NCBI GenBank assembly: GCA_022013675.1 | Contig: JAKLPW010000273.1 | Coordinates: forward strand, 1-33,150 | DNA length: 33,150 bases | Source: Anaerolineae bacterium | GTDB lineage: Bacteria; Chloroflexota; Anaerolineae; JAKLPW01 | Reading direction: 5' to 3' | Part shown: piece by piece, positions 17,601 through 24,171 of the stretch | Position numbering within the stretch: the stretch's first letter is position 1 | How the letters are laid out: every line of letters starts with the position of its first letter | The notes under the pieces: generated by a model | The model's input: only the letters and a program-made list of their open reading frames with translations | What the model was told of the DNA's origin: nothing | Database searches by the model: none | Program-made: the position numbers and the translations under genes

Positions 17601-17708
17601 CCCTGGGCCTATGAGTGGCAGACAAGCAATCGAAGCGAAAAAGAGCGCCAGCAAGAGACCTCTTTGTCGCTTGCAGACGCTCCTCCATTCGCACTTCAAC
17701 CCCACCAT
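14670..17708 (-). CDS. Large PTPS-related membrane protein with repeated C-terminal beta-domains
   Basis: This is a 1012-aa polytopic membrane protein resembling the family named 6-pyruvoyl-tetrahydropterin synthase-related membrane protein (a misleading name; YfhO/GT-C-like architecture). The region around 70-185 carries GYPLFNFYASFPYYVAALF, AYTYAPFHLVNVYVRGDSLS and EFWAFVFYPLIFWALL, the family hallmark. About a dozen hydrophobic segments run to ~415 and one or two more at ~560-610. From ~625 three beta-rich units follow (about 626-726, 761-872 and 893-1006) with recurring features: a Trp-containing strand (LTWQCRD, VMWAATE), RSYA, YPTSIWQPGDEVTDH, and PPGVYVLAVEL. It is the last gene of an operon with the GT39 and secreted-protein genes; it starts 27 bases after the latter behind GGGGGG. 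Likely role: glycan transfer or export at the cell surface; substrate unknown. Confidence 0.78.
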   Translation of the reverse strand: MVGLKCEWRSVCKRQRGLLLALFFASIACLPLIGPGIVNTRAGGDSPFLLQRLHQLVVALREGGFPVRWMPDAAYGLGYPLFNFYASFPYYVAALFSLLGGGYTAALKLTQTLGMLAASAAMYGFVRRATRDEAAALLSAAAYTYAPFHLVNVYVRGDSLSEFWAFVFYPLIFWALLSLREQPLARRLASLALAYGCLMLTHNISAMIFTPFVILYGLTLLPSKKSSRLRFLRLCLAAGALGAALSAWFWVPALMERGGVQLQEMATGYFYFGEHFRWAGLVQWRIYFDYTIDGHHTPFSMGLGQALLAVGGMVVSLIWWWKRRRPEIQSVSACLVLLITTWMITPLSRVVWENVPLLQLTQFPWRFLSVQAFGAAWVAGFLVMRLGRRRQWIALVLAGLVGVLGMVGLRPERLLVRDCEVTPERLMLYEAFTGNIGTTVRHEYLPSAVVPRPYSSVYYVFGEDRPAVLVLTGQVSQMNLLSAGATRQRWVVEVSSAEAVLAFQTHYYLGWQARVDGKRVELDATEGTGCLRILLPEGEHEVDLYFGRTPERAVLECMSLAAVLLLLLLGRPWSRSQIVLHLVTATGLVIVLALVFQVSRALPPDMGGEENLTMDFGRLPYLHHNPNGVHFGKDLRLGSYAFSADEVNAGDVVEVTLQWEGQADSPSRVLVQLSGTTQHLFGVSYPYSENVQPLTGKWTVHRLSVPVDVPPGEYLLTVTVLGEKGEVRPENDRGETLSTLCLRPIRVLTGGRLEASEPALGDFGPAIALTGVWSTQVEQGKLRVQLTWQCRDALDRSYALSLRLRNSRGKVIASRDLPPFCGAYPTSIWQPGDEVTDHQVLSLPEGIAPGMGYGLEVILYELPSLSPIGSAVVQDVSVTMPTVRPVKRVVHQYDAELALKKMEAATSEVHAGETIAVSVMWAATEAPTRSYACRLGLLDLDGKAVSLSGRLPITPECSTSTWPQYALIEELYSLPTQVDTPPGVYVLAVELVDAGTGEGFGVYLSSSQVTVQ

Positions 17709-17735
17709 CTCAGTCCCCCCAGGACAGCCGAAGTC

Positions 17736-19016
17736 TCACAGGCGGGACCGCAACTGGCGCAATCCGAGAGGCAGGATCAGGGCAATCAGAGCAACCAGGA
17801 TTCCAGTGTATTCCGAGAGCCCTCCGCTACTCGTCTTCCCAGGAGATGGCATATTGGTCGGCGTAACCTCAAGCTCCGCTGTCCCGCTCGGCGCGACAGT
17901 TGCTGTTGCCGGTGTAGTTGGCGTGGACGTAGGGGCTATGCGCACACCGAAAGCGATCTCGATGCTCTCCCCCTCAGGGATGATGATAGCCCAATCGCCA
18001 GGTGAAGTTGAGACATACCCCTCGGCTGCGCTACCAGAGACAATGTACCTCCCACCAGATGCCATGAAGACATGCGGCTCGCTGCTTCCGTCGGTAACAT
18101 GAGTATCCAGTGTCTCCCGCTGGAAGTCCATCAGCCTGATCTCTGTCCCTGCTACCAATCCCTCACCCTTGTCTCGCAGCCCGTCCGCATTGGCATCAGC
18201 AAAGGCGAGCACGCCGATGCGGCTCATAATCGGCGTAGGAGTAGCTGTGGGGGTCATCGTAGCCGTAGGCAAGGGTGTATTGGTCGGCGTCGGGGTGATA
18301 GTAGGCGTGTTCGTAGCCTTGGGCGTATTGGTGGGTCGAGGAGTGGGGCGGATGATCGTCAGACAGGCATCGTCCCAGTAGGAGTCATTGTGTTTCAGTC
18401 TCCACTCGGCCTCCCCCTTGACAAAGCAAGTAACGGCATCAGCCTGGGCCCGAGCCTCAACCGTGATCTGTGTCCACTTGTCCAACACCATATTCGCTTC
18501 CGACCAAACGATATTGGGCGAGGTCCAATCGGTGCCACCCGTCGGGTCAATACCAACATAGGTGCGATACTGCCCGCCATCCGAGGTCCCCGGGTCGGAC
18601 TCATTGCTGCTCCATGCCTGCACCCAAATGCTAAAGGTACACTGGCTATCCTTGGGCACACCCACACGCTGCCAGAGGCCTGCCTTGTGAGTGCCAAAGG
18701 TAGTGAAGAATTTCTGCGAGAAATTCCCTCCGTGCACCCGTCTCGTACCATACCGGCTAGCATCCTCAGGCTTATACTCTGGACGCAGATTTAAGCCATC
18801 GCTCGCGAAAGGGCCATCTTGCCAGAATGGGGTCCAACCATTGGCCACCTCTATCTCGCCCACACCACGAGTGGAAAATCCATCTTCAAAGCTTGCATTG
18901 GGCAGGATATTGCCCGGACAGTCCGCTTGCGCGGAAGGCGCGGCTACTGCTGAAACGGAGATGGATACAAGTATGGCCACCACTGTCATTATGTTCACTA
19001 CTGCTCTTCGTTGCAT
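17736..19016 (-). CDS. Secreted, membrane-anchored Thr/Pro-rich protein with SdrD B-like domain
   Basis: This 426-aa protein has a signal peptide (about 1-31, ending near SVSAVAAPSAQA), then a beta-rich domain (about 35-215) beginning ILPNASFEDGF and containing GLWQRVGVP and WTQITVEARA, which resembles carbohydrate-binding jelly-roll modules. A Thr/Pro linker (about 222-262, repeated TPTPTNTP-like units) leads to a short SdrD B-like/CNA-type domain (about 264-350: GVLAFADANADGLRDKGEG). A second Thr/Pro/Ser stretch precedes a C-terminal membrane helix (about 400-418) and a basic end (RQLRSRL). The layout is that of a surface protein held on the outer face of the membrane. The ATG at 19016 follows AGGAGG. 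It lies 14 bases after a GT39 gene and 27 before another large membrane protein gene, so it may be an acceptor for their sugars. No sortase motif was seen. Confidence 0.75.
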   Translation of the reverse strand: MQRRAVVNIMTVVAILVSISVSAVAAPSAQADCPGNILPNASFEDGFSTRGVGEIEVANGWTPFWQDGPFASDGLNLRPEYKPEDASRYGTRRVHGGNFSQKFFTTFGTHKAGLWQRVGVPKDSQCTFSIWVQAWSSNESDPGTSDGGQYRTYVGIDPTGGTDWTSPNIVWSEANMVLDKWTQITVEARAQADAVTCFVKGEAEWRLKHNDSYWDDACLTIIRPTPRPTNTPKATNTPTITPTPTNTPLPTATMTPTATPTPIMSRIGVLAFADANADGLRDKGEGLVAGTEIRLMDFQRETLDTHVTDGSSEPHVFMASGGRYIVSGSAAEGYVSTSPGDWAIIIPEGESIEIAFGVRIAPTSTPTTPATATVAPSGTAELEVTPTNMPSPGKTSSGGLSEYTGILVALIALILPLGLRQLRSRL

Positions 19017-19030
19017 ACTGCTTCTTCCTC

Positions 19031-21052
19031 CTAGCTTCCCCTCTTGTCAATAGCCACCGGTATCTCGACGTGATCCCCCATGGCGCGTCCCGCCTCATCA
19101 AGCAAGGCAAGACGCTCCAACGTCTGCAACTCATAGAGTCCAACAACTATGCGGTGTTCTCGGGAATCGAATGGCTCCGACAAGGAAATAAAGTGATCAT
19201 CTACGATTATGTCACCAGTTCGCCACTGCGACGTCAGGTAATAGCCTCCCGCAGGAAGTGAATCCCCTGACGCAACCATCTGCCCACCGCGCGTCACGTG
19301 GACAAACACAGTGTAGCTAACGTCCAGAGGCTCAGTTGCCTGCCAGATCAGCCTTACGCGTACCCCCTGGGATCCTTGAGGCGACACCTCAGAACCCAGC
19401 AGCGAGATTCCTTTCTCGAACTCGCAATTCAGGTTTCGTGTTATTGGCCTGTTACGCTGCCCCAGATAGACAACGTACAGAAGCCTGGCTTCCTCTTCCA
19501 GATCACCTCGCTCCATTGCTCCTTCACGAACGGAGATGACCGAATCCGCCGGCAGCAGGCCAATCTGCTCAACGGGACGTTCAAACGGCCACAGCAACAA
19601 CATAACGTCATCGAATGAACCAACACCGCTTGGCATACCACCATCCGTTGGCAGTATCGCCAAGCCATCCGACTCAGGAACTAGATACCGCACCGACGCC
19701 CAGTCTTTCCACAACCGCTCAGCCAGATAGACACGGCGCTGCGGTAAAGGTGATGCACTCGGAGAAGTCAACCCCGGCCCACTCCAGCCGATTCCCAGGA
19801 AGGAATTGATCTCGGCACACATCTCAACCGCCCCGGTCTCGAATTGGTAATAGGCCACCTCGCTCCTGGAATGTTGACGGAAATAGTCGACCCATGTGCC
19901 CCCAAGGCTGAGCGCCAGTACAACAATGGCAGCCGCCAAAGCAACTCCTCGGGAAACACGCCCCGCGATGATCCGTTCCCCGGCCTCCAGCGCCACGGAG
20001 GGAATCACGCAAAGCAAAGGCAAAACCCCCACCCCACGCAGGAAATGTGGAGCATCCTCTGCCAGCACCGTGGGCAGCCACATCACAACCACCCAGATCA
20101 AGAGGAAGACGTACGCCTTCTCTCCACGGATGGCCTTCATCACCAAGATCGCGATTCCTGCCACAAAAGCCACCGCCAGCATGGGATCAAACACCGGCCG
20201 AAGGGGCACGTTGTGCCGAGGTATGAAATCCCCGCGATGGGTAAATGCCAATGTGCTGCGCACGATGTGCCGTGCCAGCGTTCCCCAGAAGTCCCCCCCG
20301 TTGATGGCTGGATTTGTTATGGCTACCTGCCCACCTCTACTCAACATGGCCTCCCAATGGCCAAGCAGATAGATACCAAGAGGCGACGCGATCACCAGAG
20401 CCACCGCTACGAAGAGAATCACACCCTTCCAGGGTAATGATTCCCGATGGCGGACAATTACGTAAAGAGCATAAACGGCCAACGCCACCAAAACGACCCT
20501 GGCGGCAAGATATGTGTAGAAAAGTAGTCCGCAGAAGAACCCGCCCAGAGCGAAGTCTCTTCTTCTACGCGAACGCATTCCGCGCCACATCCACCATACA
20601 GTCAAACCCGCGAACAGAGGTAGGGAACCCGCGCGGAACCCCACGCGACTGAGATTAATCGGCCACACAGTGATAGCCATCACCAGTGCCGACCAGAGCG
20701 CTATCCGTCGTCCGAACATCTCCCGCGCCATGGCATAGACCACTGGTACTGTAACAGTCCCCAGAATGGCCGACACGATGCGAATTGCGCCCGGCGTTCG
20801 ACCCAGGACATCCACGGAGAGAGCAATCAGATATATGAACAGCGGCTCCCGCCCGTTGTTAGCCTCAAAGAACAGGGGCGTGCTACCACTAAGCACCTTC
20901 AGAGCATCAAGACCATTGAAGGCCTCATCATGATAAAGACCTGGTGGGAGGTGTCCTAACTCATAGAAACGCAGTGCTCCCGCCAGGACTACTAATCCCA
21001 ATATCGCTAACCATTCCACCCTCGCGAAACGGTGACGATGGCGCTCACGCAA
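19031..21052 (-). CDS. GT39-type (PMT-like) glycosyltransferase with C-terminal beta-domain
   Basis: This 673-aa polytopic membrane protein resembles glycosyltransferase family 39, which moves a sugar from a polyprenyl phosphate to a protein or lipid on the outer side of the membrane. The first extracytoplasmic loop after helix one has PPGLYHDEAFNGLDALKVL (about 37-55), with Asp-Glu at the position of the catalytic acid, and then ANNGREPLFIYLIAL. Around ten more hydrophobic segments run to ~385. The C-terminal ~135 residues (537-670) form one beta-rich unit with YTVFVHVTRGG, SQWRTGDIIVDDH and HRIVVGLYELQT. The TTG at 21052 is chosen: AGGGGAGG lies ten bases upstream and the consensus promoter at 21098-21125 would start RNA near 21091, exactly at the alternative GTG. 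First gene of the three-gene surface operon. Confidence 0.83.
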   Translation of the reverse strand: MRERHRHRFARVEWLAILGLVVLAGALRFYELGHLPPGLYHDEAFNGLDALKVLSGSTPLFFEANNGREPLFIYLIALSVDVLGRTPGAIRIVSAILGTVTVPVVYAMAREMFGRRIALWSALVMAITVWPINLSRVGFRAGSLPLFAGLTVWWMWRGMRSRRRRDFALGGFFCGLLFYTYLAARVVLVALAVYALYVIVRHRESLPWKGVILFVAVALVIASPLGIYLLGHWEAMLSRGGQVAITNPAINGGDFWGTLARHIVRSTLAFTHRGDFIPRHNVPLRPVFDPMLAVAFVAGIAILVMKAIRGEKAYVFLLIWVVVMWLPTVLAEDAPHFLRGVGVLPLLCVIPSVALEAGERIIAGRVSRGVALAAAIVVLALSLGGTWVDYFRQHSRSEVAYYQFETGAVEMCAEINSFLGIGWSGPGLTSPSASPLPQRRVYLAERLWKDWASVRYLVPESDGLAILPTDGGMPSGVGSFDDVMLLLWPFERPVEQIGLLPADSVISVREGAMERGDLEEEARLLYVVYLGQRNRPITRNLNCEFEKGISLLGSEVSPQGSQGVRVRLIWQATEPLDVSYTVFVHVTRGGQMVASGDSLPAGGYYLTSQWRTGDIIVDDHFISLSEPFDSREHRIVVGLYELQTLERLALLDEAGRAMGDHVEIPVAIDKRGS

Positions 21053-21097
21053 ATCGCAGCTACCTCCCCTGTGTACTGCTCGGGCAAACACGGGCCA

Positions 21098-21125
21098 ATT
21101 ATATCATAAGCCTGAGGGTTGTCAA
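21098..21125 (-). promoter_or_regulatory. Predicted strong promoter of the GT39 operon
   Basis: On the minus strand a perfect TTGACA (21125-21120) and a perfect TATAAT (21103-21098) are spaced by 16 bases. Transcription should begin near 21091. This makes the TTG start at 21052, with its AGGGGAGG, more likely than a leaderless GTG at 21091. Confidence 0.75.
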
Positions 21126-21186
21126 AGACCTAGGGCACATCCACTGTCAAAGCAACAACCACTACTATCATCCGCCCAACCAAACT

Positions 21187-21212
21187 ACGCCGCTCTCCAT
21201 TGAGTGCGGCGT
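21187..21212. other. Intergenic hairpin between the CDP-alcohol transferase and GT39 genes
   Basis: ACGCCGC (21187-21193) and GCGGCGT (21206-21212) are perfectly complementary, and CTC/GAG inside can add three pairs. It lies in the 162-base gene-free gap between the GT39 promoter and the end of the phosphatidyltransferase gene. It could be a second terminator or an RNA element; nothing else is visible there. Confidence 0.4.
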
Positions 21213-21258
21213 TCGAAGAAGCCAAATGCGATATGAGTCATGTCAGACACACTCGGTT

Positions 21259-21279
21259 GGCTGACTTTTCATGTCAGCC
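21259..21279 (-). terminator. Hairpin after the CDP-alcohol phosphatidyltransferase gene
   Basis: GGCTGAC (21259-21265) and GTCAGCC (21273-21279) form a perfect 7-bp stem with a seven-base loop, starting eight bases after the stop codon on the minus strand. No T-run follows. Confidence 0.5.
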
Positions 21280-21287
21280 CCAGTGAA

Positions 21288-21875
21288 TCAATCATCCCTC
21301 AATCCTATCATGCGCCAGACATAGATAACGCGCTGGATGGCCGTCAGGTTTGCGAAGATCGCGAGAACCCAAAGGGCTATACGCATCTGCTTTGTCAATA
21401 GCCCAATGACCAGGACCACTACACGCTCAATGCGCGTGAAAAGGCCAACTTCGCACTCCACTCCTACGCCCTCAGCCCGGGCTCTCGCATAGCTTACCAG
21501 TAATGATCCAATGATAGCTGCATAGATCAGAATAGCTAATTCGGTGTTTGCTTCCCTTATGTACAGTATCAGAAGCCCACCGTAGATAGTAGACTCTGAG
21601 AAACGATCCATAACTGAATCCAGATAAGCCCCGAATCGACTAGACTGCTTCATCTCGCGTGCTAATGTGCCATCCAGACCATCAAAGGCCGCCGCAGCCA
21701 ACACCAGAATGCCCCCAATTTGGAGATTCCCAAGGGCAAGTACGTACGCCACGCCTATGTTCAACAAGAATCCTATAACAGTGAGCAAGTTGGGCGAAAT
21801 TCCTAGTCGGCCCATGAACCTCGCGATTGGCAAAATGAACCACCGAGTTGCCCTACGCACCCACTGACTGATCAT
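21288..21875 (-). CDS. CDP-alcohol phosphatidyltransferase family protein
   Basis: This 195-aa integral membrane enzyme transfers a phosphatidyl-type group from CDP-linked lipid to an alcohol, a key step of phospholipid head-group synthesis. The complete family motif D-G-x2-A-R-x8-G-x3-D-x3-D is visible as DGTLAREMKQSSRFGAYLDS followed by VMD (about residues 67-89), between membrane segments; the N-terminal RLGISPNLLTVIGFLLN is also typical. The acceptor alcohol (glycerol phosphate, inositol phosphate or other) cannot be told, so no gene symbol is given. The ATG at 21875 is preferred, with GAAAGG at 21882-21887; an in-frame start further up (21956) would overlap the predicted promoter. It diverges from radC; the two -35 boxes are five bases apart. 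Confidence 0.88.
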   Translation of the reverse strand: MISQWVRRATRWFILPIARFMGRLGISPNLLTVIGFLLNIGVAYVLALGNLQIGGILVLAAAAFDGLDGTLAREMKQSSRFGAYLDSVMDRFSESTIYGGLLILYIREANTELAILIYAAIIGSLLVSYARARAEGVGVECEVGLFTRIERVVVLVIGLLTKQMRIALWVLAIFANLTAIQRVIYVWRMIGLRDD

Positions 21876-21943
21876 CCAAGCCCTTTCTGTGTCGTTAAAC
21901 GCTACAACGCACTTCCCACTGCCCCTATTCCATAAACAAGGGT

Positions 21944-21972
21944 ATATTACAACCATTGAAAGGCCTTGTCAA
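21944..21972 (-). promoter_or_regulatory. Predicted promoter for the CDP-alcohol transferase gene
   Basis: On the minus strand TTGACA (21972-21967) and TAATAT (21949-21944) are spaced by 17 bases, about 70 bases before the ATG at 21875. Its -35 box faces that of the radC promoter, giving the inverted repeat TGTCAA-N5-TTGACA. Confidence 0.65.
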
Positions 21973-21977
21973 AGCCA

Positions 21978-22006
21978 TTGACAGTGGAGCCAGAGTAGTG
22001 TATAGT
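21978..22006 (+). promoter_or_regulatory. Predicted promoter for the radC operon
   Basis: TTGACA (21978-21983) and TATAGT (22001-22006) are separated by 17 bases, 70 bases upstream of the radC start. It is back to back with the minus-strand promoter, so a single bound factor could affect both. Confidence 0.65.
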
Positions 22007-22076
22007 GGAGCCGACAATCGGTCCGCGTGCGCGAGCAAACTGCCTCAGATGACTTGACTATCCACAGAGGAGTGCC

Positions 22077-22787
22077 ATGATCAACTCCAAACTCGTAGAG
22101 TATCACCCGCGCATGATCGACATTCCACAGAACGAAAGGCCCAGAGAAAGGTTGCGTAACCACGGGGCGCAGGCCCTTTCAACTACCGAACTGATCGCAA
22201 TTCTTCTCCGAACCGGAACAAAAGAGCGAAATGCACTGGAACTTGCTCAGGGGATACTGGCTCGCTTCCAAGGGCTGATGGGGCTGTCCCGCGCAAGCTT
22301 CGCGGAGATTTGCACCGAGAACGGCATGGCTACTGCCAAGACGGCACAACTCAAGGCCGCCCTTGAGATTGGCCGCCGTCTGCTCGTCGCTTCCCCGGAA
22401 GAGCGCCCGCAGGTCAAGTCTCCAGCGGATGCAGCCCATCTACTCATGGCTGAGATGAGCATGTTGGAACAGGAGCATCTCCGCGTCATCTTGTTGGACA
22501 CGAAGAACCATGTCCAGGGAATGCCGACGATCTATCAGGGCAACGTCAACACGTCCCTTGTCCGAGTCGCCGAGTTGTTCAAGGAGGCGATAAGAGCCAA
22601 CTGCCCGGCCATCATTGTGGCCCACAATCACCCCAGCGGCGACCCGACACCATCGCCAGAAGACGTCCTGATAACAGAACGGATAGTAGAAGCCGGACGT
22701 ATCCTGGATATAGAGGTTCTGGATCACCTGGTAATCGGACACCAACGATTCGTGAGTCTCAAAGAACGAGGCCTCGGCTTCAAGTAA
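22077..22787 (+). CDS. radC: RadC family protein (JAB/MPN domain)
   Basis: This 236-aa protein belongs to the RadC/UPF0758 family, long named for DNA repair but with no firmly established function; the C-terminal half is a JAMM-type metal-binding fold. The metal motif is complete: [14 protein letters not shown] with His183 and His185. The N-terminal helix-hairpin-helix-like part begins with [20 protein letters not shown] and [13 protein letters not shown] (about 17-50), as in the family. The ATG at 22077 has GAGGAG upstream. It is the first gene of an apparent three-gene unit (radC, HD-domain gene 14 bases later, DUF4416 gene). Length is normal and nothing is missing. Confidence 0.94.
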   Translation: MINSKLVEYHPRMIDIPQNERPRERLRNHGAQALSTTELIAILLRTGTKERNALELAQGILARFQGLMGLSRASFAEICTENGMATAKTAQLKAALEIGRRLLVASPEERPQVKSPADAAHLLMAEMSMLEQEHLRVILLDTKNHVQGMPTIYQGNVNTSLVRVAELFKEAIRANCPAIIVAHNHPSGDPTPSPEDVLITERIVEAGRILDIEVLDHLVIGHQRFVSLKERGLGFK

Positions 22788-22801
22788 GGAGGAAAGAGAG
22801 A

Positions 22802-23575
22802 TTGCCAATCACCCTTCCTTCCAGACACAACGACACGCTCAAAGCGGTAATGGAGCGAGTGAATGTTGATAGAGAGCTGCACCAGCTCTGGAAGTGTTCC
22901 AATATAAACGCTGTGGACCGCTCGCACATCAGCGACCATGGAGAGGTTCACATCCGGATTGTGTCCAACATTGCCCTGAAGATCTGCAGGCTCTTATCAG
23001 AAGGCGGTGTTGAGATGAGCGTGGTCACCAATTATGGTATGACCAATGATGACGCTGAGATCGTCGTCGTTCTGGCGTGTTGCCTGCATGATCTTGGGAT
23101 CAGCGTACACCGTCATCATCACGAGGAATTCAGCTTGTGGCTGGCGCTGCCAAAGATCAAAGAGCTCCTGTCTGGGATCTACGATCTTGAGCAACTCATC
23201 ATCATGCAATCTGAGATCCTTCACGCTATAACGGCCCACCACTGGAATGAAACCTGCCTTACCATCGAGTCGGGCATCGTCAAAGTGGCAGACGCATTGG
23301 ACATCACCAAGGGCCGTTCGCGAATTCCTTTCGAAGCTGGCGCCGTAAACATCCACGCCGTCTCTGCTGCAGCCATTGAGAGCGTGGCTCTCAAGAGAGG
23401 CAATACCAAACCGGTCCTAATCGAGATTGTCATGAACAACTCGGCGGGCATCTTTCAACTCGATGAGCTACTCAAGCGCAAACTGGCCAACTCTAGCATC
23501 GCGCCCCACGTACAGGTCACGGCTCACATAGCGGGCGAAACAGAGAAGAGTCTCATTGAGGTATACGCCATCTAG
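22802..23575 (+). CDS. HD domain-containing phosphohydrolase-like protein
   Basis: This 257-aa protein has the metal-binding pattern of the HD superfamily: SDHGEVH (His46), CCLHDLGISVH (His96-Asp97), a later His-rich site AITAHHW (146-147) and KVADALDI (Asp164). HD proteins hydrolyse phosphate bonds in nucleotides or related compounds; the real substrate is unknown. The segment TKGRSRIPFE follows the last Asp, and the final ~80 residues (about 180-257) form a separate alpha/beta-like part. The start is TTG at 22802, with GGAGG at about 22788-22792 nine bases away, directly after radC. It precedes the DUF4416 gene by 16 bases. No membrane segment. A nucleotide-signalling or tRNA-type hydrolase role is possible but not supported. 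Confidence 0.8.
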   Translation: MPITLPSRHNDTLKAVMERVNVDRELHQLWKCSNINAVDRSHISDHGEVHIRIVSNIALKICRLLSEGGVEMSVVTNYGMTNDDAEIVVVLACCLHDLGISVHRHHHEEFSLWLALPKIKELLSGIYDLEQLIIMQSEILHAITAHHWNETCLTIESGIVKVADALDITKGRSRIPFEAGAVNIHAVSAAAIESVALKRGNTKPVLIEIVMNNSAGIFQLDELLKRKLANSSIAPHVQVTAHIAGETEKSLIEVYAI

Positions 23576-23591
23576 AGGAGGTTCTCCTGAC

Positions 23592-24143
23592 ATGGGCAGA
23601 ATCAGTCAGCCCCTCCCCGTGAAGCTCATCGTCCCCATGTTCGCGGGAGATAAAGCACTGTTCCTCGTGGCCGAGTCGCGACTTGAAGAAACGTTTGGCC
23701 CCATAGACTATCGCAGTGGTACGCTCCCCTTCATGCATACGAGCTATTACACCCCGGAGTTCGGCCTCGCCCTGCTTCGGAAGTTCGTCGCCTTTGAGAG
23801 ACTAATAGATCCGTGTAGCCTGGCGGACGTTAAGCACGAAACGAATGCCCTGGAGCATGAGCTGGCATCGAACGGGAAGCGACGCATCAACCTCGATCCC
23901 GGCTATATCTCCCAGAGCAAATTGGTGCTTGCCACGACCAAGAATCACAGCCATCGCATCTATCTCTGTAAGGGAATCTATGCCGAGGTAACACTACGCT
24001 ACCAGAACAAAGCCTTTCGCCCCTGGGAGTGGACGTATCCTGACTATCGTACGGAGGAGTATCTGGAGATCCTTGAGGAGATACGGCGGATCTACGTGGA
24101 GCAACTGCGTGCAGGAAATGCGCCCCATTCCAGTGACTCTTGA
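23592..24143 (+). CDS. DUF4416 family protein
   Basis: This 183-aa cytoplasmic protein of unknown function matches the DUF4416 family by several conserved stretches: PVKLIVPMFAG at the N terminus, then MHTSYYTPEFG and FERLIDPCSLADVKHETN, NLDPGYISQSKLVLATTKN, then HRIYLCKGIYAEVTL, and WTYPDYRTEEY near residues 150-160. The many conserved polar residues (His, Asp, Tyr, Lys) suggest an enzyme or nucleotide-binding protein rather than a structural one. The ATG at 23592 is preferred because AGAGGAGG lies at 23574-23581; an in-frame ATG at 23556 would overlap the HD gene. It is the last gene of the radC-HD-DUF4416 unit and converges with a PHP gene 28 bases further on. Function cannot be stated. 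Confidence 0.85.
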   Translation: MGRISQPLPVKLIVPMFAGDKALFLVAESRLEETFGPIDYRSGTLPFMHTSYYTPEFGLALLRKFVAFERLIDPCSLADVKHETNALEHELASNGKRRINLDPGYISQSKLVLATTKNHSHRIYLCKGIYAEVTLRYQNKAFRPWEWTYPDYRTEEYLEILEEIRRIYVEQLRAGNAPHSSDS

Positions 24144-24171
24144 GATGAAGTATCTACTTGCACAGTAGAGA

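Noticed and set aside
18220-18350. Low-complexity DNA as a separate repeat element
   Set aside because: The repetition is explained by the Thr/Pro codons of the secreted protein's linker.
17262-18794. Open frames of about 240 codons on the + strand (17262-18005 and 18072-18794)
   Set aside because: Both are antisense to well-supported membrane or secreted protein genes and have Arg/Ser/Pro-rich, domain-free translations.
21053-21091. GTG at 21091 as start of the GT39 gene
   Set aside because: It coincides with the expected transcription start of a perfect promoter and lacks a ribosome-binding site, whereas TTG at 21052 has AGGGGAGG upstream. A leaderless start is not fully excluded.
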